The position numbers and the translations under genes were made by a program. A stretch of DNA of 64,000 nucleotides from Phytophthora hibernalis (taxonomy: Eukaryota > Oomycota > Peronosporomycetes > Peronosporales > Peronosporaceae). The first letter of the stretch is position 1. Every line of letters starts with the position of its first letter. The stretch is from NCBI GenBank assembly GCA_012656075.1, contig JAAKBF010000168.1:558001-622000 (forward strand). Reading direction: 5' to 3'. A model generated the notes under the pieces. The model worked only from the letters and a program-made list of their open reading frames with translations. It was not told the origin of the DNA and made no database searches. Below are positions 10,882-23,305 of this stretch, piece by piece.

Positions 10882-12746
10882 ATGCATCCGACGGGAGGCA
10901 ACAATGGTGCCGATCTGACACAGTTGCAGCGGGAGTACCGCAATATGGAGTTGAACCGCAAGGTGTATGCGGACGAGAGTCACCAGGTCATGCGCAGGCA
11001 GCAGACGGTGATCGAGAAGCTGCGCAAGGACAACGAGGAGATGAAGGCCGAGTTGACTCTGGCCGAGCGTCATATTAATGAGGGGCGGTGACCCAGCAAC
11101 AGGAGCAGATCGCGCGTTTGCAAGACCAGATCGACAACTACAACCGCAAAAACGTGGGCGAGTCCAAGCGACTCGAGACCCTTACGCAGCAGATCCAAGT
11201 CATGCGACATAAAGTTCTCCACCAGAAGAAACACATGGGAGGCGTAAATGCTGCTCGCGAGAACCAGCAAATGGTTAGCAAGCAGATCCGCATCCTCGAG
11301 AACAGGCTGGACAAGTCGCTCGTCAAGTTCAACGAGGCTCTGGCTCAGAACAAAGTGCTACGAGAAGAGATCGATAACTTGCGTCGCGAACGGGTAGTGT
11401 TTGACACCATATACCGAAAGCTGGAGCGGGAACATGGAGACAAGAAGCGTCAAATGGCTCAGACGATAGAGCTCAGCAACCAAGCGTACGAACAACGCGA
11501 CGCAGCGCAACTCGAGCTGCGAGGTCTGCAGGATGAGAACCGTTCCGAGTTGGAGATCCATCGCCGAGCTTTGTCCGAGTTGATGGTGAGACTTGAAGAG
11601 AGTAAGATACTTCTAGGTGGTGATACTACCAACTATCGACGTGGTGCATCTTCGTCTGGAGCCTCGGGGCTGGTGCGGCCGGCGGGTACGCAGGCAACAT
11701 GTCGGTTGAAGAAGAGAACGAGATGAAGCGTAAGGTGCAGAAAGGAACCTGGGGCGTGGCGAAGGAGAAGGTTCATGTTCAGGTTTCTGTTGAACGGGTG
11801 CAGAATTTTGAGGAAGCTTTCCTGAAGATCAAGGCGGCGACAAGAATCGATGATCTGGAGCAACTTGTGACTTCATTTATCAAGAAGGAAGACCAAAACT
11901 TCTCACTGTTCAACTATGTCAATGAGCAGAGCAATGAAATCGAGAAGCTGGAGGAGTGGATCACAGCTCTGCGTGATGAAGAACGCCGGTACACGGGCAA
12001 TGGTGATGGTGCAAATGGAGCGGCAGGCGACGATGACGGCGTTGGTCAACACAAGCAGCTGCTGCGTGAGCTCGAGGCGAAACTTGCACTCACGGAGCAG
12101 GCGGCTCAAAAATGCGAGTCGCGCTGTGCGGAGGCTCAGAAGACAGTGAACGCCGTCAAGCGCGCTATCCAAAGTTTGTTCACCAAAACAGGTTGCAACG
12201 CGCAAGCAATGGTGGAGATGCTGGGAGACTCAGTAGTCACCGAAACCAACATGATGGCTTACTTGGGTGTCATCGAGCAAAAAGACCAACGAGATCCTGC
12301 ACCAATACGCCGCAGTCATCGCCAAGCAACAGACAGATTCTCACAAGAACAAAACCACCACTGATTCCTACGACCGAGAGTCGCAATTTGCAGCCAACGC
12401 CATGTCCGCCGCCTCAGCAGCAGTAGGAGCTGCAGGTGGAACAAAAGGAGCTGTGGCGGCGTTGCATTCAATTCTCGGCGTGGGCCCCATTACGCCCATG
12501 GGCCAAGAACCTTTGCAGATCAATCCACCCAACCTCGACGATTACTCGTCTGAAGATGAAGACAGTGGTGACAATGAAGACTCGGTGCATCCTCTCACAC
12601 GCGACGAGCTTAAAGTGCGCACACTCAAGGGCATGCGACGGCTAAACCATGCGAATCCATCTCAAGCTGGAGCTGCAAGCAACATCAACATCAAGGACAT
12701 TAAGCGTGTTGCCTCAAACTCACCTCCAAAGTACCGGAAGCAGTAG
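10882..12746 (+). CDS. Outer dynein arm docking complex protein (ODA1/CCDC63/CCDC114-like)
   Basis: Long coiled-coil protein of the family that anchors outer dynein arms on axonemal doublets, expected in zoospore flagella. Seen: near-continuous heptads, then the family-like block KKEDQNFSLFNYVNEQ followed by NEIEKLEEWI, and an acidic C-terminal tail. Three single-base losses split the frame: near 11082-11090 (INEGR then VTQQQ), near 11660-11685 (before GGYAGNMSVEEENEMKRK) and near 12276-12280 (an A run, IEQK then TNEILHQYA). After these the protein reads through to a stop at 12746, and no intron is needed. The short upstream gap of about 220 bp to the divergent mitochondrial gene must hold both promoters. 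Confidence 0.8.
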
Positions 12747-12985
12747 GGAAACTTAGTCATTAACAGACCCCATGCTTCGTGCATTCAACTTGTGTACTAT
12801 ATAGTAATACTTCAGTAATTCAAAATGCTCCGTGAATTTGCCACTTGTCCCGTTGCTAATCTTGATACAGCAGTAATTTGGGTGAACTCTTGCTCTTTCT
12901 TGCTTCTTCTAACCGACTATTTGCACTCGATCACTTCAGGGTGTAGCTTTTCACCTGGTATTCTGCCTTCGTTGCCGCAGCTGCT

Positions 12986-14643
12986 TCAATCAGAATCGCA
13001 ATAGAGGTAGAGTCTGGAGAATGGCACACGCAGGTCAAGATGTACCGCGCAGAACGGGCAAATTGCTCGGCCGTTAGGCATGAGCAGCGCTGAGTAGTGG
13101 TGAGCCAACTTTGTGCTGATTGCATGTCCACACGGGTTGAGTACGCACTCAGGAATCGAGTGCTGTTCTTCGGCAGATTGCAACTGCGAGTTCTCTTTGA
13201 GCAGCAATTGCACCAGAGATCCAGGAGTCCGACAGAGGGGGCATGTGTGTGAACTGGCAATTCTCTTTTCATACCCGAACACGTGCCCGCAAGCCGAAAA
13301 CACATGCGGTATTTGGTCTAGCGGAACCTCTTCACCCGGGGCCGGCCGTGTAAAGCGCAGTGAGTGCAGCTGCACAGGGCACTGTACGTTAAGCCGCTCG
13401 AGTTGCATGCCTACCGAGGACAGCGTTGCCCGTCCGTACACCACTGGGGCCTCCAACAACTCGCTGATTTCTGCTTTTGCTTCGAGCTCCGAGTGATTAC
13501 TTGTCTGAAATTGTAGTTGAACACCACCCAGGTCAATAACTGCACCATCCGTCAATATCGGCGCCATGTCCTCAGCCCCTGCAGTTGGTCGATTGAAAGC
13601 GCCACTGCGCGACCGCAATGCTCCATTGTGGTGGTGCTGTCTATCACCACTATCCGAACCTGAACTCGACGGTGCCTTTTTGTCCGCAGCGCGCGACTCA
13701 ATCGCGTACAATCTGCCATTCACCGACACTTCAAACCACTGTTTGCGCTCGGGGAGCCAGACGCGCACACCGTTCTTCGTCAGTCCGTCCAGTGGCAAAT
13801 CACTAGCATCCTGTACATCCAGCTCAAAGTGCTCCAACGGCCCGTCCTCGCTCGTGTCGTCAATATAATGCAGCACACCAGTCCTCTGCTTCCGACCCAA
13901 AAATCCATCACCACCTCTCCCTCGTTCAACCAGACCCTGCATCACACACGCGTGGACTGTCCCCACGCGCTTCGACCAAGCTCCACAACCTGCACAATAC
14001 TTAAGTGCATGACCTGCCGTGCACATGCGTCGTGCAGCATCAAATCCACCGGCAAAGAGACGGCACTCGAACGGCGGTTCACGCGAACACACGATCCTGG
14101 CTGCATACCGTGAAATGGTCCCTGAAGCACCGACGCGCGGCCCGGGGATGACGAAATCGTTCTGTCGACACGGCATGCGGCCGATCTGGAACATGTCCAA
14201 GTCTGAATCCGCGCGGAACTCCGTCACACTAGCGACTGCGTCTCTGTCGTTCATGGGGACGCACATGAGGAACGACTCCCCCTCTGATTGTCGGTCATTG
14301 GCTGACGACGCGCCGCCTCAATACGTTGCATGACGCGCGTGGTGACGCCCTTGAGGTCCTTAATAGCGTCTGAATGACTGCTCTTGAACTCGGCCATGGA
14401 CGCCACGTGGTGGAAGCGATGCAGACGCACGCCGTTGGCCCGCGTACGCTTCTCCAGCACGTACTGCGCGTTCTGGTCGCCCAGCGGCTTCCACAGTTGT
14501 CCTAATGAGCGCTTGCGACTCACAGTGGCCTCGTCGCCGGCGTCCGCGAGTCCGAAGGAGCGCGGCGCCAGCTCCACGCCGCTGCGCACCATGTCCACGC
14601 GGTAGCTGCTGTAGCCTAACACCACGAGACGTCCGTACTCCAT
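12986..14643 (-). CDS. Pellino-like E3 ubiquitin ligase
   Basis: Resembles animal Pellino from end to end. The start is MEYGRLVVLGY at 14643. Next come KRTRANGV, DLDMFQIGR (the cryptic FHA strand motif), IVCSREPPFECRLFAGGFDA, DGLTKNGVRVW and EVSVNGRLYAIESR. The C-terminal RING-like part has CPVQLHSLRF, HVFSACGHVFGY, CPLCRTPG, NPCGHAIS and CPFCAVHL. It would bind phosphothreonine partners through FHA and transfer ubiquitin through the RING. One base is missing in a G run near 14268-14273, splitting the first about 120 residues from the rest. In animals Pellino acts in IRAK signalling; the oomycete partner is unknown. Confidence 0.88.
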
Positions 14644-14846
14644 CGCCAGTTGGGGAATGACGACTAACGCTAAACCGGATGCTGGACGATAGAAGAGGTG
14701 GAGACTGTATTTGTGAGATCTTTTTCGCCTTGATAGTGGAACGCCCGGAACAGCTTGGCGTCGTGATGGAGAAACTGAATATGTCGACAAAGTTTGGGTT
14801 GTTCGTTTGATAAGTCAAAATTGTTCAGGATTTTGTTGGTATATTT

Positions 14847-17800
14847 TCATGAGAAAGTGGCGTCAGGGTCCAAATTGTCGGTTGTAGGACGAGGAGAAAA
14901 GTTGCTGGGGTAAACGGATGTGCTGTGGTCCTCTTCCAATGGAAGTTCCATGCCCTCGAACGCCTCAAAGTCACGAGGTGCCTCTTGTAATCTCTCGACG
15001 ACCAGTGAAAACTGCAACAACGTGTCCTGCATGTAAAAGTAAGTTAGGTGCAAGTTCAGAATGGGGAATTAAATAGACGGAGCACATTACCATGATGGCA
15101 GCACTCTTCAGCTCGATGGACTGATCAAGGCTTGCGGGGCTTCGTTGGGGAACCGTCGTCCCGGAGCCCCTGGACATTACCGAAGCCTTGGAGATTTTGG
15201 CCGAGAGGGAGGTTTTGCGCGGAGCACCGTTGAAAGAGGAAGTGGTTGCCGCGTCCAAGGTGCGCTGCAGGTTTTGAATCGTGCGTCGCATGCTTTCGAA
15301 CTCTTGAACGAGCATCAACTGCTCCTCTGAGAGCGCAAAAAGCTCGAGTTTTCGGGTTGAGGGGTGCTTGAACGTGCTCTTGTACTGTGCCAAAATGGTG
15401 ATCGTAGTCTTCGTGCGCCACGAAATGGACGATCCACCCTGAAAGTAGTACCAAATCAGTATGAGCGTGGACATAAGGTACATGCGAGACGCGTACCTGT
15501 TTGACCACCATATTTTCCATGTGCTTCTCGTACAGCGTGTAGAACTGTTTTCCTACCAGCGATAGGGGCATCGCCGAGTAAATCGTTGCAACAATGATCA
15601 CAAATACATCGAAGAACTTCCCGATCGCGGTCCTCGGTACCAAATCGCCGTAGCCAACGGATGTAAGCCTATACGACGAAGAAATGGGTAAGCAAAGATG
15701 TTTTTCAAGTAGGATCAAGTACCCGTGGTGCTTACGTTGTATACGAAAGCCACGTTGAGTGAATCATGTCCGTAATTATTGTGTTCACGTTGTCTTGGAT
15801 CAAGACGCGCTTGCCAATTGGAAGTCCGGCCGATAGCTCTGCCGTAAGAACATTTTTTCCACCACCAGCACGGTTCTCCAACAAAGCATTCTCTGCCGCG
15901 CTCAATTTCGTAAAACATTGCGCCAGCAATGATACAGCCTGTAAAGAGGAAAAAGAGCTGCAAGAGGAAATACATGTACGATTAGAATATAAAATGCCGC
16001 ATGGAATACCAACGCACGATAGCCTTACCGGAATTACGAGTGGCTTCCAGACTCTTACCGCAGTTGAAGCTATGATTTTAGTACCGCGAAAATGCTGTTG
16101 AAAGAAGACACCCGTTAGTATGAACGGCAGAAATGTCTTTCAAGCGAAGAAAAGCGTACCCTTGTGAGTTTAAGTATGCGCATGATTTTGAGCAAGCGGA
16201 TCACTGAAAGAAACGATGGTGCTGTAGCGACGATCATATAGTCTGGCTGAATTGTCAAAAACAGCACCTCAATTACCTCGACGAAGAACGGCAAGATTGC
16301 AAGCACATCGAATAGGACGTAGAAATTCCTCCAAAATGCTTGCGGTTCTGTGATATGTAAAACCGAACCGCAAACTCCAGTGTAAACACCATGCCGAAAA
16401 ACCACTCGAAGTAAATCCAGTATGGCCCCATATCGAACAGCATATTATAAGATACCCGACACTGCTGGCGGAAACAGACATAGTTTACGCCCTCATCAAG
16501 AAAGGCATCTGTACACGGCAATGCAGAGGCATTCAGTGAACCGAAGTTCAGCCCATGCCCATAACAGACCGGTGACTCGGTTTCACTTGAGCATGAGAAA
16601 TGGAGTTGTTCATCAAAATCACTCTTGCCATTGTCATACCGCAAGAAGCAAGCTGGATCCATTTGACGAAACCCTGTAGAACTGCAATAACTTTTCACGA
16701 CAGTTTTGCAGCCGCTGGTGTTGGCACCACTCGCTGCCAACTCTTGAAGTGATTCTAGAAAAAGAGCATAACGCTGACAAGTGCAAATCCAACCATAGCT
16801 TGGTTCACTATTGTCGCCAGGCGTGACGAATCGGGAACCTCTATCAGCAACCAAAGTCGCCCTCTAAAGGTTTGCGATAACAATCGTTGATCAACAACGG
16901 CTGGGAGTTGTCCCGATTTCACTTTCGCGTTGACCATAGCCTTTTTTGCCTTTGCGTACATGTTGCTTAGCACCCCTTGAGACTGAGTGTCTAAAGGCGT
17001 ACTGAGTGATCCTCGCTGATGCGGAATAAAAACCTGTAAAAGCAGGACGGCCTCGGTGTGCACGTCCAATAGACGGTTAATGCCTTCTTTGATCTTGGTT
17101 TGGCGGTCAGCCTCGGTCTCGAGTATCTCCATCGTCATAGATTGACTTCTTCTGGTATTTGTGCGCGCGATACCGGAAATGTGGTGGTGTACAACTGACC
17201 ATGCATCGAGTAAATGATACTGAATGTCGCAAAGCCGCTTGGCATGACTATGCAGAATCTGACAGTCGAATGGAGATAGAGATGCATCGAGATAACGCGC
17301 TTTCTTCTTCTTGTCCAGTTGGAAATTCTCGTAGGTCCGTTTGAAGTTATTCCCGATAATCGCCACAGGCATGGAGAAATAAATTTGCCCGAGGATCATT
17401 ACCAGCATCGTCAACATCATGGACCCGGGGTTCTTCAAGGAGGGCACCTGACGACCATACCCCACCGTTGCGACCCTAAATACAAATTACGGCACAACCA
17501 CATTTGAGTTCATCAAGTCAAATATTCCCCGAAAGCAAAATAATATGAGATACATGTACTTACGTGACCATCACAAAGTAGGCAGAGTTGAATATGTCTG
17601 TGAAGGTGCAGGTCTCAACGTTGTAGCAAGGCTCCGAGTAGAAAATAGCCGTTGCAAGCATCATCACCAGTGTGAACAGGAAAAACAAGGTGATACTCAA
17701 AGGTCTCAAACTGGCCTTGACAGCTAGGTACATGATTTTCGACTGTTCATAGTGGCGCAATATGATCCCCAAGCGTACGGTGCGAACCAAGCGAAGCAGG

Positions 17801-18832
17801 TTAACGTAGTGCTCCGCATCATGCTCCACCCCTGCTGCATCCAAGGCTTGTAATATATACCAAGGAGAGATCCCGATCAAATCTAACCACATGTACGGGT
17901 CTCGGACGATTGCTTGTAAATTCCTTGTCTGTATAATACGACCCAAAAACTCCAACGTGAAAGCTCCCGCAAACAGCCCATCGTAGATTTCATGTTCTTC
18001 CTCCGACGGTAAATAGGGATACCCAGGCTCTGAACTCCCCAAATTCGGTCCATCACACGTTTCGATGGCAAGATCAGCAGTTCCAAGCATAATGAGAATA
18101 AATACGACTCGGTTGGCGCGACGCCCCACAATGACACCGACGGCAAGACAAACAAATCGCTGAGCTCTTTCTTCGTGCGAAAGTAGATCATACGATGAAC
18201 CGACGGGTCCATCGACTGCTGCGAACCTCCTCCGCTCGTTATAATTGAATTCTCCCGCGATGCGACGTGTAATCGATGCAGGGACAACTTCTTGCCCACC
18301 ACTGATGTCATGTCTTGATCAACGAAGCTGGACAGCCTCCTGATCCAGCGCTTCTGCTATAGTCGATTTTATCATCGGAAGAAACGGGATGCACCCGAGA
18401 TGGTCCGTACCCGTCAGAGGCAGCTCGTTTCAACGAAGACCGCTTCACAAGCCGCGGTGGCGGATTCTTCTTCTCCGTCAGTGAGTCAAATTCTTCTCGG
18501 CCTCTAATAAATAAATTGTTGTTTCTTTCTGTCTGCAGCACCACAGAAGACGCGGGGGTATCTGCTGGTGGCTCGGAGTCCTCTCTCCAGGGAGAATTTC
18601 GCGACGTAAAGGTTTCGGTCCTGGATATACTAGAAGCCGGGCAAGTAGTTGCTTTCTCCTCTGCAACGGGAACGGAGCTGTCATCTTCAGAGCCTCCACT
18701 CTGGTCGAAAGTCTCGAGTCTTCCTGGGAGTTCCTTGGATTGCGGAGTGTCTGTAGCTGACGCCCTGTGTCGATCATCGGACATTTGACGCAGAGGCGGC
18801 AGCGCCGCGCTCCCCACGCCCGACGCCTCCAC
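14847..18832 (-). CDS. Tandem-domain (12-TM) voltage-gated K+ channel
   Basis: One long gene encoding two Shaker-type repeats. A hydrophilic N-terminus (18832 to about 18300) precedes repeat I: S1 (VFILIMLGTADLAIE), S4 (LLRLVRTVRLGIILRHYE) and pore VATVGYGRQVP. Repeat II has S3-S4 (FLSVIRLLKIMRILKLTR), S5 (LFFLFTGCIIAGAMFYEIE) and pore TLTSVGYGDLVP. The C-terminal tail includes a coiled coil. Clear introns include 17476-17563 (inside the first pore) and 16095-16159; more lie after KQ, after IM and around S5. Frame breaks near 18310, 16760, 16328 and 15880 each fit a one- or two-base indel. Both filters are GYG, so K+ selectivity is expected. A dimer of this protein would make a four-domain channel. 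Confidence 0.85.
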
Positions 18833-19518
18833 TTTGCCGGTTGGTACGGAGCGGGCTCACCCGCTTCCGTGTTTCGCCTACTTGCTGCGAGGCTGCGGCA
18901 GTGATCCGAAAAGTTACGCTTGTCCAGACCCAGGTCTATCGCCACCGCGCATGAAGCTGCTGTACACAATCACGGAGGCGTCGAGGCTAACGTCGTGTTC
19001 CGTAACGCTTGGCGCTTCGCTCAACAAAACCAACCACAAATTAAAAATACCCCGATTGCAACATGAGCAGCATGACTGCCCCCTCAACCAAAGCGCGCAA
19101 ATAGCTGGAAATGTCCACCATGTAGGCAGCATATATACATGTAGAAATAAAGTTAAGAAAGACCCTGGAAGAGCTTCTCATTTGCGGCAAACTTCAACAA
19201 AAAGACCATCACTCTGCGTTTTGAATAGTCGATACTCAGTAGCTTGATAAACCCGCTTATACCTTATACCGATATAGTGCTGTGGCTTTTAGTATTTTAA
19301 TCCCTTTTAATGTGCGATTTACCTGCTATAACAAATAACTTTCCAACATATTCACTGCTGTGACTTGCGGGTAGGGGACGCATTTACGAGGTTTTATCCG
19401 TCGCGCGCGAGGTTTTACTTGTTGGCTGGCTGAGCTTCCAAGCCAAGCGACGCCAATCGACCTCCATTCGTGCACTTCCGCATCAGTGCGCTGCTCTTCC
19501 TACTGACCTCCAGCAGCA
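18833..19518. other. Divergent promoter region, K+ channel and RNA polymerase I subunit
   Basis: 686 bp between two start codons on opposite strands. TACATGTA lies at 19136-19143 and a pyrimidine-rich CTCCATTCG at 19462-19470 upstream of the polymerase gene. No gene seen. Confidence 0.4.
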
Positions 19519-22500
19519 ATGGCGGGCGACAAGAGCTCGAAGAAGAAGGCGAAGACCAAGACGACGCAGGGCGTGAACGAGTGGCCGGCCACGAACCCGT
19601 CGTCGGCGTCGCGCTCGATCCCGCGCAAGACGTGCGTCGCTAATGCGGAATGGTGACCATCACTCTGTCTAACCATTTTTCTCTTGATGTTTGTATGCGC
19701 AGCAATGACAACCTGCAGAAGCTTGTATCGCCGCACCTGGATTCGTTCAACTTCTGCCTCACCGAGGGCCTGGACCTAGCCGTCGCCGACATGAGCCGCA
19801 TCCCCGTGCAGCTGCCCAACCAGCACCGCATGGACCTCTGGATCGAGAGCGCGCAGATCGGCTACCCGACTTCCGAGAACCAGATCACAGGTGAGCAGAA
19901 GCTGCTGCCCAGCGAGTGCCGCCAGCGCGGCGTCTCGTACACGGCACCCTTGGTGGTGACGCTCGCACGCTCCTTCGGCGGCTCGCAGAACGTCGAGCGC
20001 ATCCAGCGCGTCGTGGGAGACATCCCCATCATGGTGCGCTCCAAGCGCTGCCACCTCAACGGCATGGGGCCGTCCGAGCTCGTCAAGGTCCGCGAAGAGG
20101 CCAACGAGATGGGCGGCTACTTCATTTGTAACGGCAACGAGCGCTGCGTGCGTCTGCTGCAGATGCCGCGTCGCCACCACATCATGGCGGTGCGTCGTGG
20201 CGCCTTTGCCAACCGTGGCGACCTGTACACGGAGCTGGCCGTGTTCATGAAGTGTGTCAAACGCGACCAGTCCGCCGTCACAGTCACGCTGCACTACTTG
20301 CAGGATGGTAACGCCACCGTGCGTTTTGGTGTGAAGAAACAGGAGTTTATGATCCCTGTGGGTCTTGTGCTCAAGGCGCTGTACCCGCTGACCGACCGCG
20401 AAATTTACGAGCGCGTGCTGCGTGGAGACCACGAGAACACCTACCTGTCCGCCCGTGTGGAGCTGATTCTGCGAGAAGCGAAGAAGTTCTCGCTGTACTC
20501 GCGTGACGAGGCGCTGGCCTACCTGGGTAAGCACTTCCGTTTTGCGATGCCGTACGTGTACGAGGATATGAGCAACGTGGAGATTGGCAGCAAGCTTCTG
20601 GACGAGTTCTTGTTTGTCCACATCCCGAAGGGTGAGAAGGGACGCACGCAGAAGGTAGAACTGCTTTGCCTGATGCTCCGTAAGCTGTACGCGTTTGCTA
20701 AGGGAGATGTGCCCGAGGACAATTCCGATTCCGTCATGAACCACGAGCTGCTGTTGCCAGGCCACCTTTATTTGATGATTCTGAAGGAGAAACTGCAAGA
20801 TTCCCTTGTTTCCATGCGCGAAAACATTCTGAAGGCGACCGAGAACAAAAAGCGCAGTGTTGTAATGGACCAGGTATTCCTGCGCAAGATGTGGGACCGT
20901 ACTCCCAACATCGGTAACGCCATGTCATACTTCCTGAACACGGGCAACCTGCGCTCATCGAGTGGTCTGGATCTGCTGCAAATTGCTGGTTACACTATCG
21001 TCGCTGAGAAGCTGAACTACTATCGTTACTTCTCGCACTTCCGCTCAGTTCATCGTGGACAGTTCTTCACAGAAATGAAGACAACAGCAGTGCGTAAGTT
21101 GCTGCCCGACTCGTGGGGATTTTTGTGCCCCGTGCACACTCCTGATGGATCTCCTTGTGGTCTGCTGAACCATTTGGCTGTGGAGTGTCAATTGGTGTCG
21201 TATCCGGCGTTTAAGGCGGATGATTTTCTTCAGCAGGAAGTCAAGCTCTCACGCTTTTTGGCCAGCCTGGGTATGATTCCCACTTCGGGTTACGCTGATG
21301 GTGCTCTGATCGTTCCGTACTCGTACTTACCTGTGATGATGAACGGTAAGGTGCTTGAGGTGCACCTGCAGAGGTGTGCAAACGTATCGCAAACGTTTTG
21401 CGCAAGGTTAAGTCTGCGGAAAGATCGGAAGAGCGTGATGCGAACGGTATCGTTGTTAACCTTGAGGTGTGTCTCATTCTGCCTACTCGTGGTGGCCCCT
21501 TCCCTGGATTGTTCTTGTCTGCCGACGCTGCGCGTATGTCGCGCCCGGTGATGCAGATGGATACCAAGCGTATTGAGTACATCGGGCCGATGGAGCAGGT
21601 GTTCATGGACATCGCGTGTACAAAGGATGACATTCGCCCGGCCACCACTCACATGGAGATCAAGCCCACAAATATGCTATCGCTTGTGGCTTCGTTGACG
21701 CCTTTTCGGACTACAACCAGTCGCCGCGTAACATGTACCAGTGCCAGATGGCCAAGCAGACAATGGGCACGCCTGCTCACTCGATCGTTCACCGTTCAGA
21801 CAACAAAATGTACCGTATCCAGTCGCCGCAGATCCCGATCGTTCAAAACGAGCGCCTGCGCGAGTACCAGCTTGACGAGTACCCATTGGGTACCAACGCT
21901 GTCGTTGCTGTGATTTCGTACACGGGTTTCGATATGGAGGATGCTATGATTCTGAACAAGTCGTCGTACGAGCGCGGTTTCGGACACGCGTCGGTGTACA
22001 AACAATTGACTGTGGATATTGGACCAAGTGGCAAGCAGGGCGGCGCGTCAACCAAGAAGTACTTCTCCAACATTAAGCCCGATGGTAGTGGCGAGTTCTG
22101 CTCAACAAAGCTGGACCGCGACGGATTCCCGCATATTGGTCAAGTGGTAAACTATGGCGATCCCATTGCGTGCTGGATTGACGAGACCACGGGCCTGCCT
22201 TCTTTCCAGAAGCACAAGGAATCTGAACCAGCCATCATCGATCAGATTAACATGATTGGTAACTCGTCACAAACTTCTGAGTTCCAGAAGGCCAGCATTA
22301 AGCTGCGTTTCTGCCGTAACCCCACGATTGGTGACAAGTTCTCGTCGCGTCACGGACAGAAGGGTGTCATGAGTATTCTGTGGCCTCAGGCCGACATGCC
22401 GTTCTCGGAGTCTGGTATTTCCCGGATATTATCATTAACCCGCACGCCTTTCCGTCGCGAATGACCATCGGTATGCTTATCGAGTCTATGGCCGCCAAGA

Positions 22501-23127
22501 CGGGTGCGCTGAAGGGTCAGTACATGGACGCCACTCCGTTCAAGTTCAGCGAGAAGGACCGTGTGATCGATCACTTCGGCTCGCAGCTGAAGGAGCACGG
22601 CTACAACTACATGGGCAGCGAGCCTTTGTACTCGGGTATTTCCGGCACGGTGATGCAGGCGGACATCTACATCGGTGTTGTGTACTACCAGCGTCTGCGT
22701 CATATGGTTAGCGACAAGAGTCAGGTGCGCGCTACGGGCCCGATGAACTCGCTTACTCGCCAGCCCGTGAAGGGCCGTAAGAAGGGTGGAGGTATCCGTT
22801 TCGGCGAGATGGAGCGCGACTCGATCCTTGCCCACGGTTGCTCGTTCCTGTTGCAGGACCGTCTCATGAACTGTTCCGACAAGCACATTGCCACCGTGTG
22901 CACAAACTGTGGCAGTCTGCTCGAACGCCACGCAGCGCTCGACGGTCGAGACTGCTGGTCAGGGCGAAGTCGCTGTCGCTTTGAAGTCGAAGACGCAGTG
23001 GTACTGTACAGTTTGCCAAACGGGCGAGAGCTGCCAGGCTGTCGCCATGCCCTACGTCTTCCGCTACCTGGCCAACGAGCTGGCAGCAATGAACATCAAG
23101 ATGTCGCTCACCTTGAAGGGATGCTAA
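19519..23127 (+). CDS. RPA2: DNA-directed RNA polymerase I subunit 2 (RPA135 homologue)
   Basis: Second-largest subunit of RNA polymerase I, which transcribes rRNA in the nucleolus. Exon 1 is 19519-19631, the intron 19632-19702, then one long exon. Seen: PHLDSFNFCLTEGL (N-terminal lobe), TPDGSPCGLLNHL, GFDMEDAMILNKSSYERGF, the universal GDKFSSRHGQKGVMS, a C-terminal Zn ribbon (CTNCG...WYCTVC) and the Pol I-type ending MPYVFRYLANELAAMNIK. Four one-base losses break the frame near 21370, 21707 (T run), 22418 and 22935. The gene is essential and nothing else is wrong, so these must be sequence errors. It is the best internal control for assembly quality in this window. Confidence 0.93.
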
Positions 23128-23305
23128 CCGGTGTTCGTAGAAAGGAACCCAGGTATGCAGTTACGGCCAAACAAATAGATTTATTGAGTCTTCTGCATTA
23201 CGGTGTGAGCTTATCCGTTTTCGTGATCATTGCAGTTTCCAGCCAAGGGATAATCTTTCAAGGGGCGCCCGGACAGCTCACTCCCGAGATCAAGGCTGCG
23301 CCAAG

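Noticed and set aside
19776..20798. 340-codon open frame on the minus strand
   Set aside because: Lies antisense inside the RNA polymerase I subunit exon and shows no domain; a by-product of the codon bias of the real gene.
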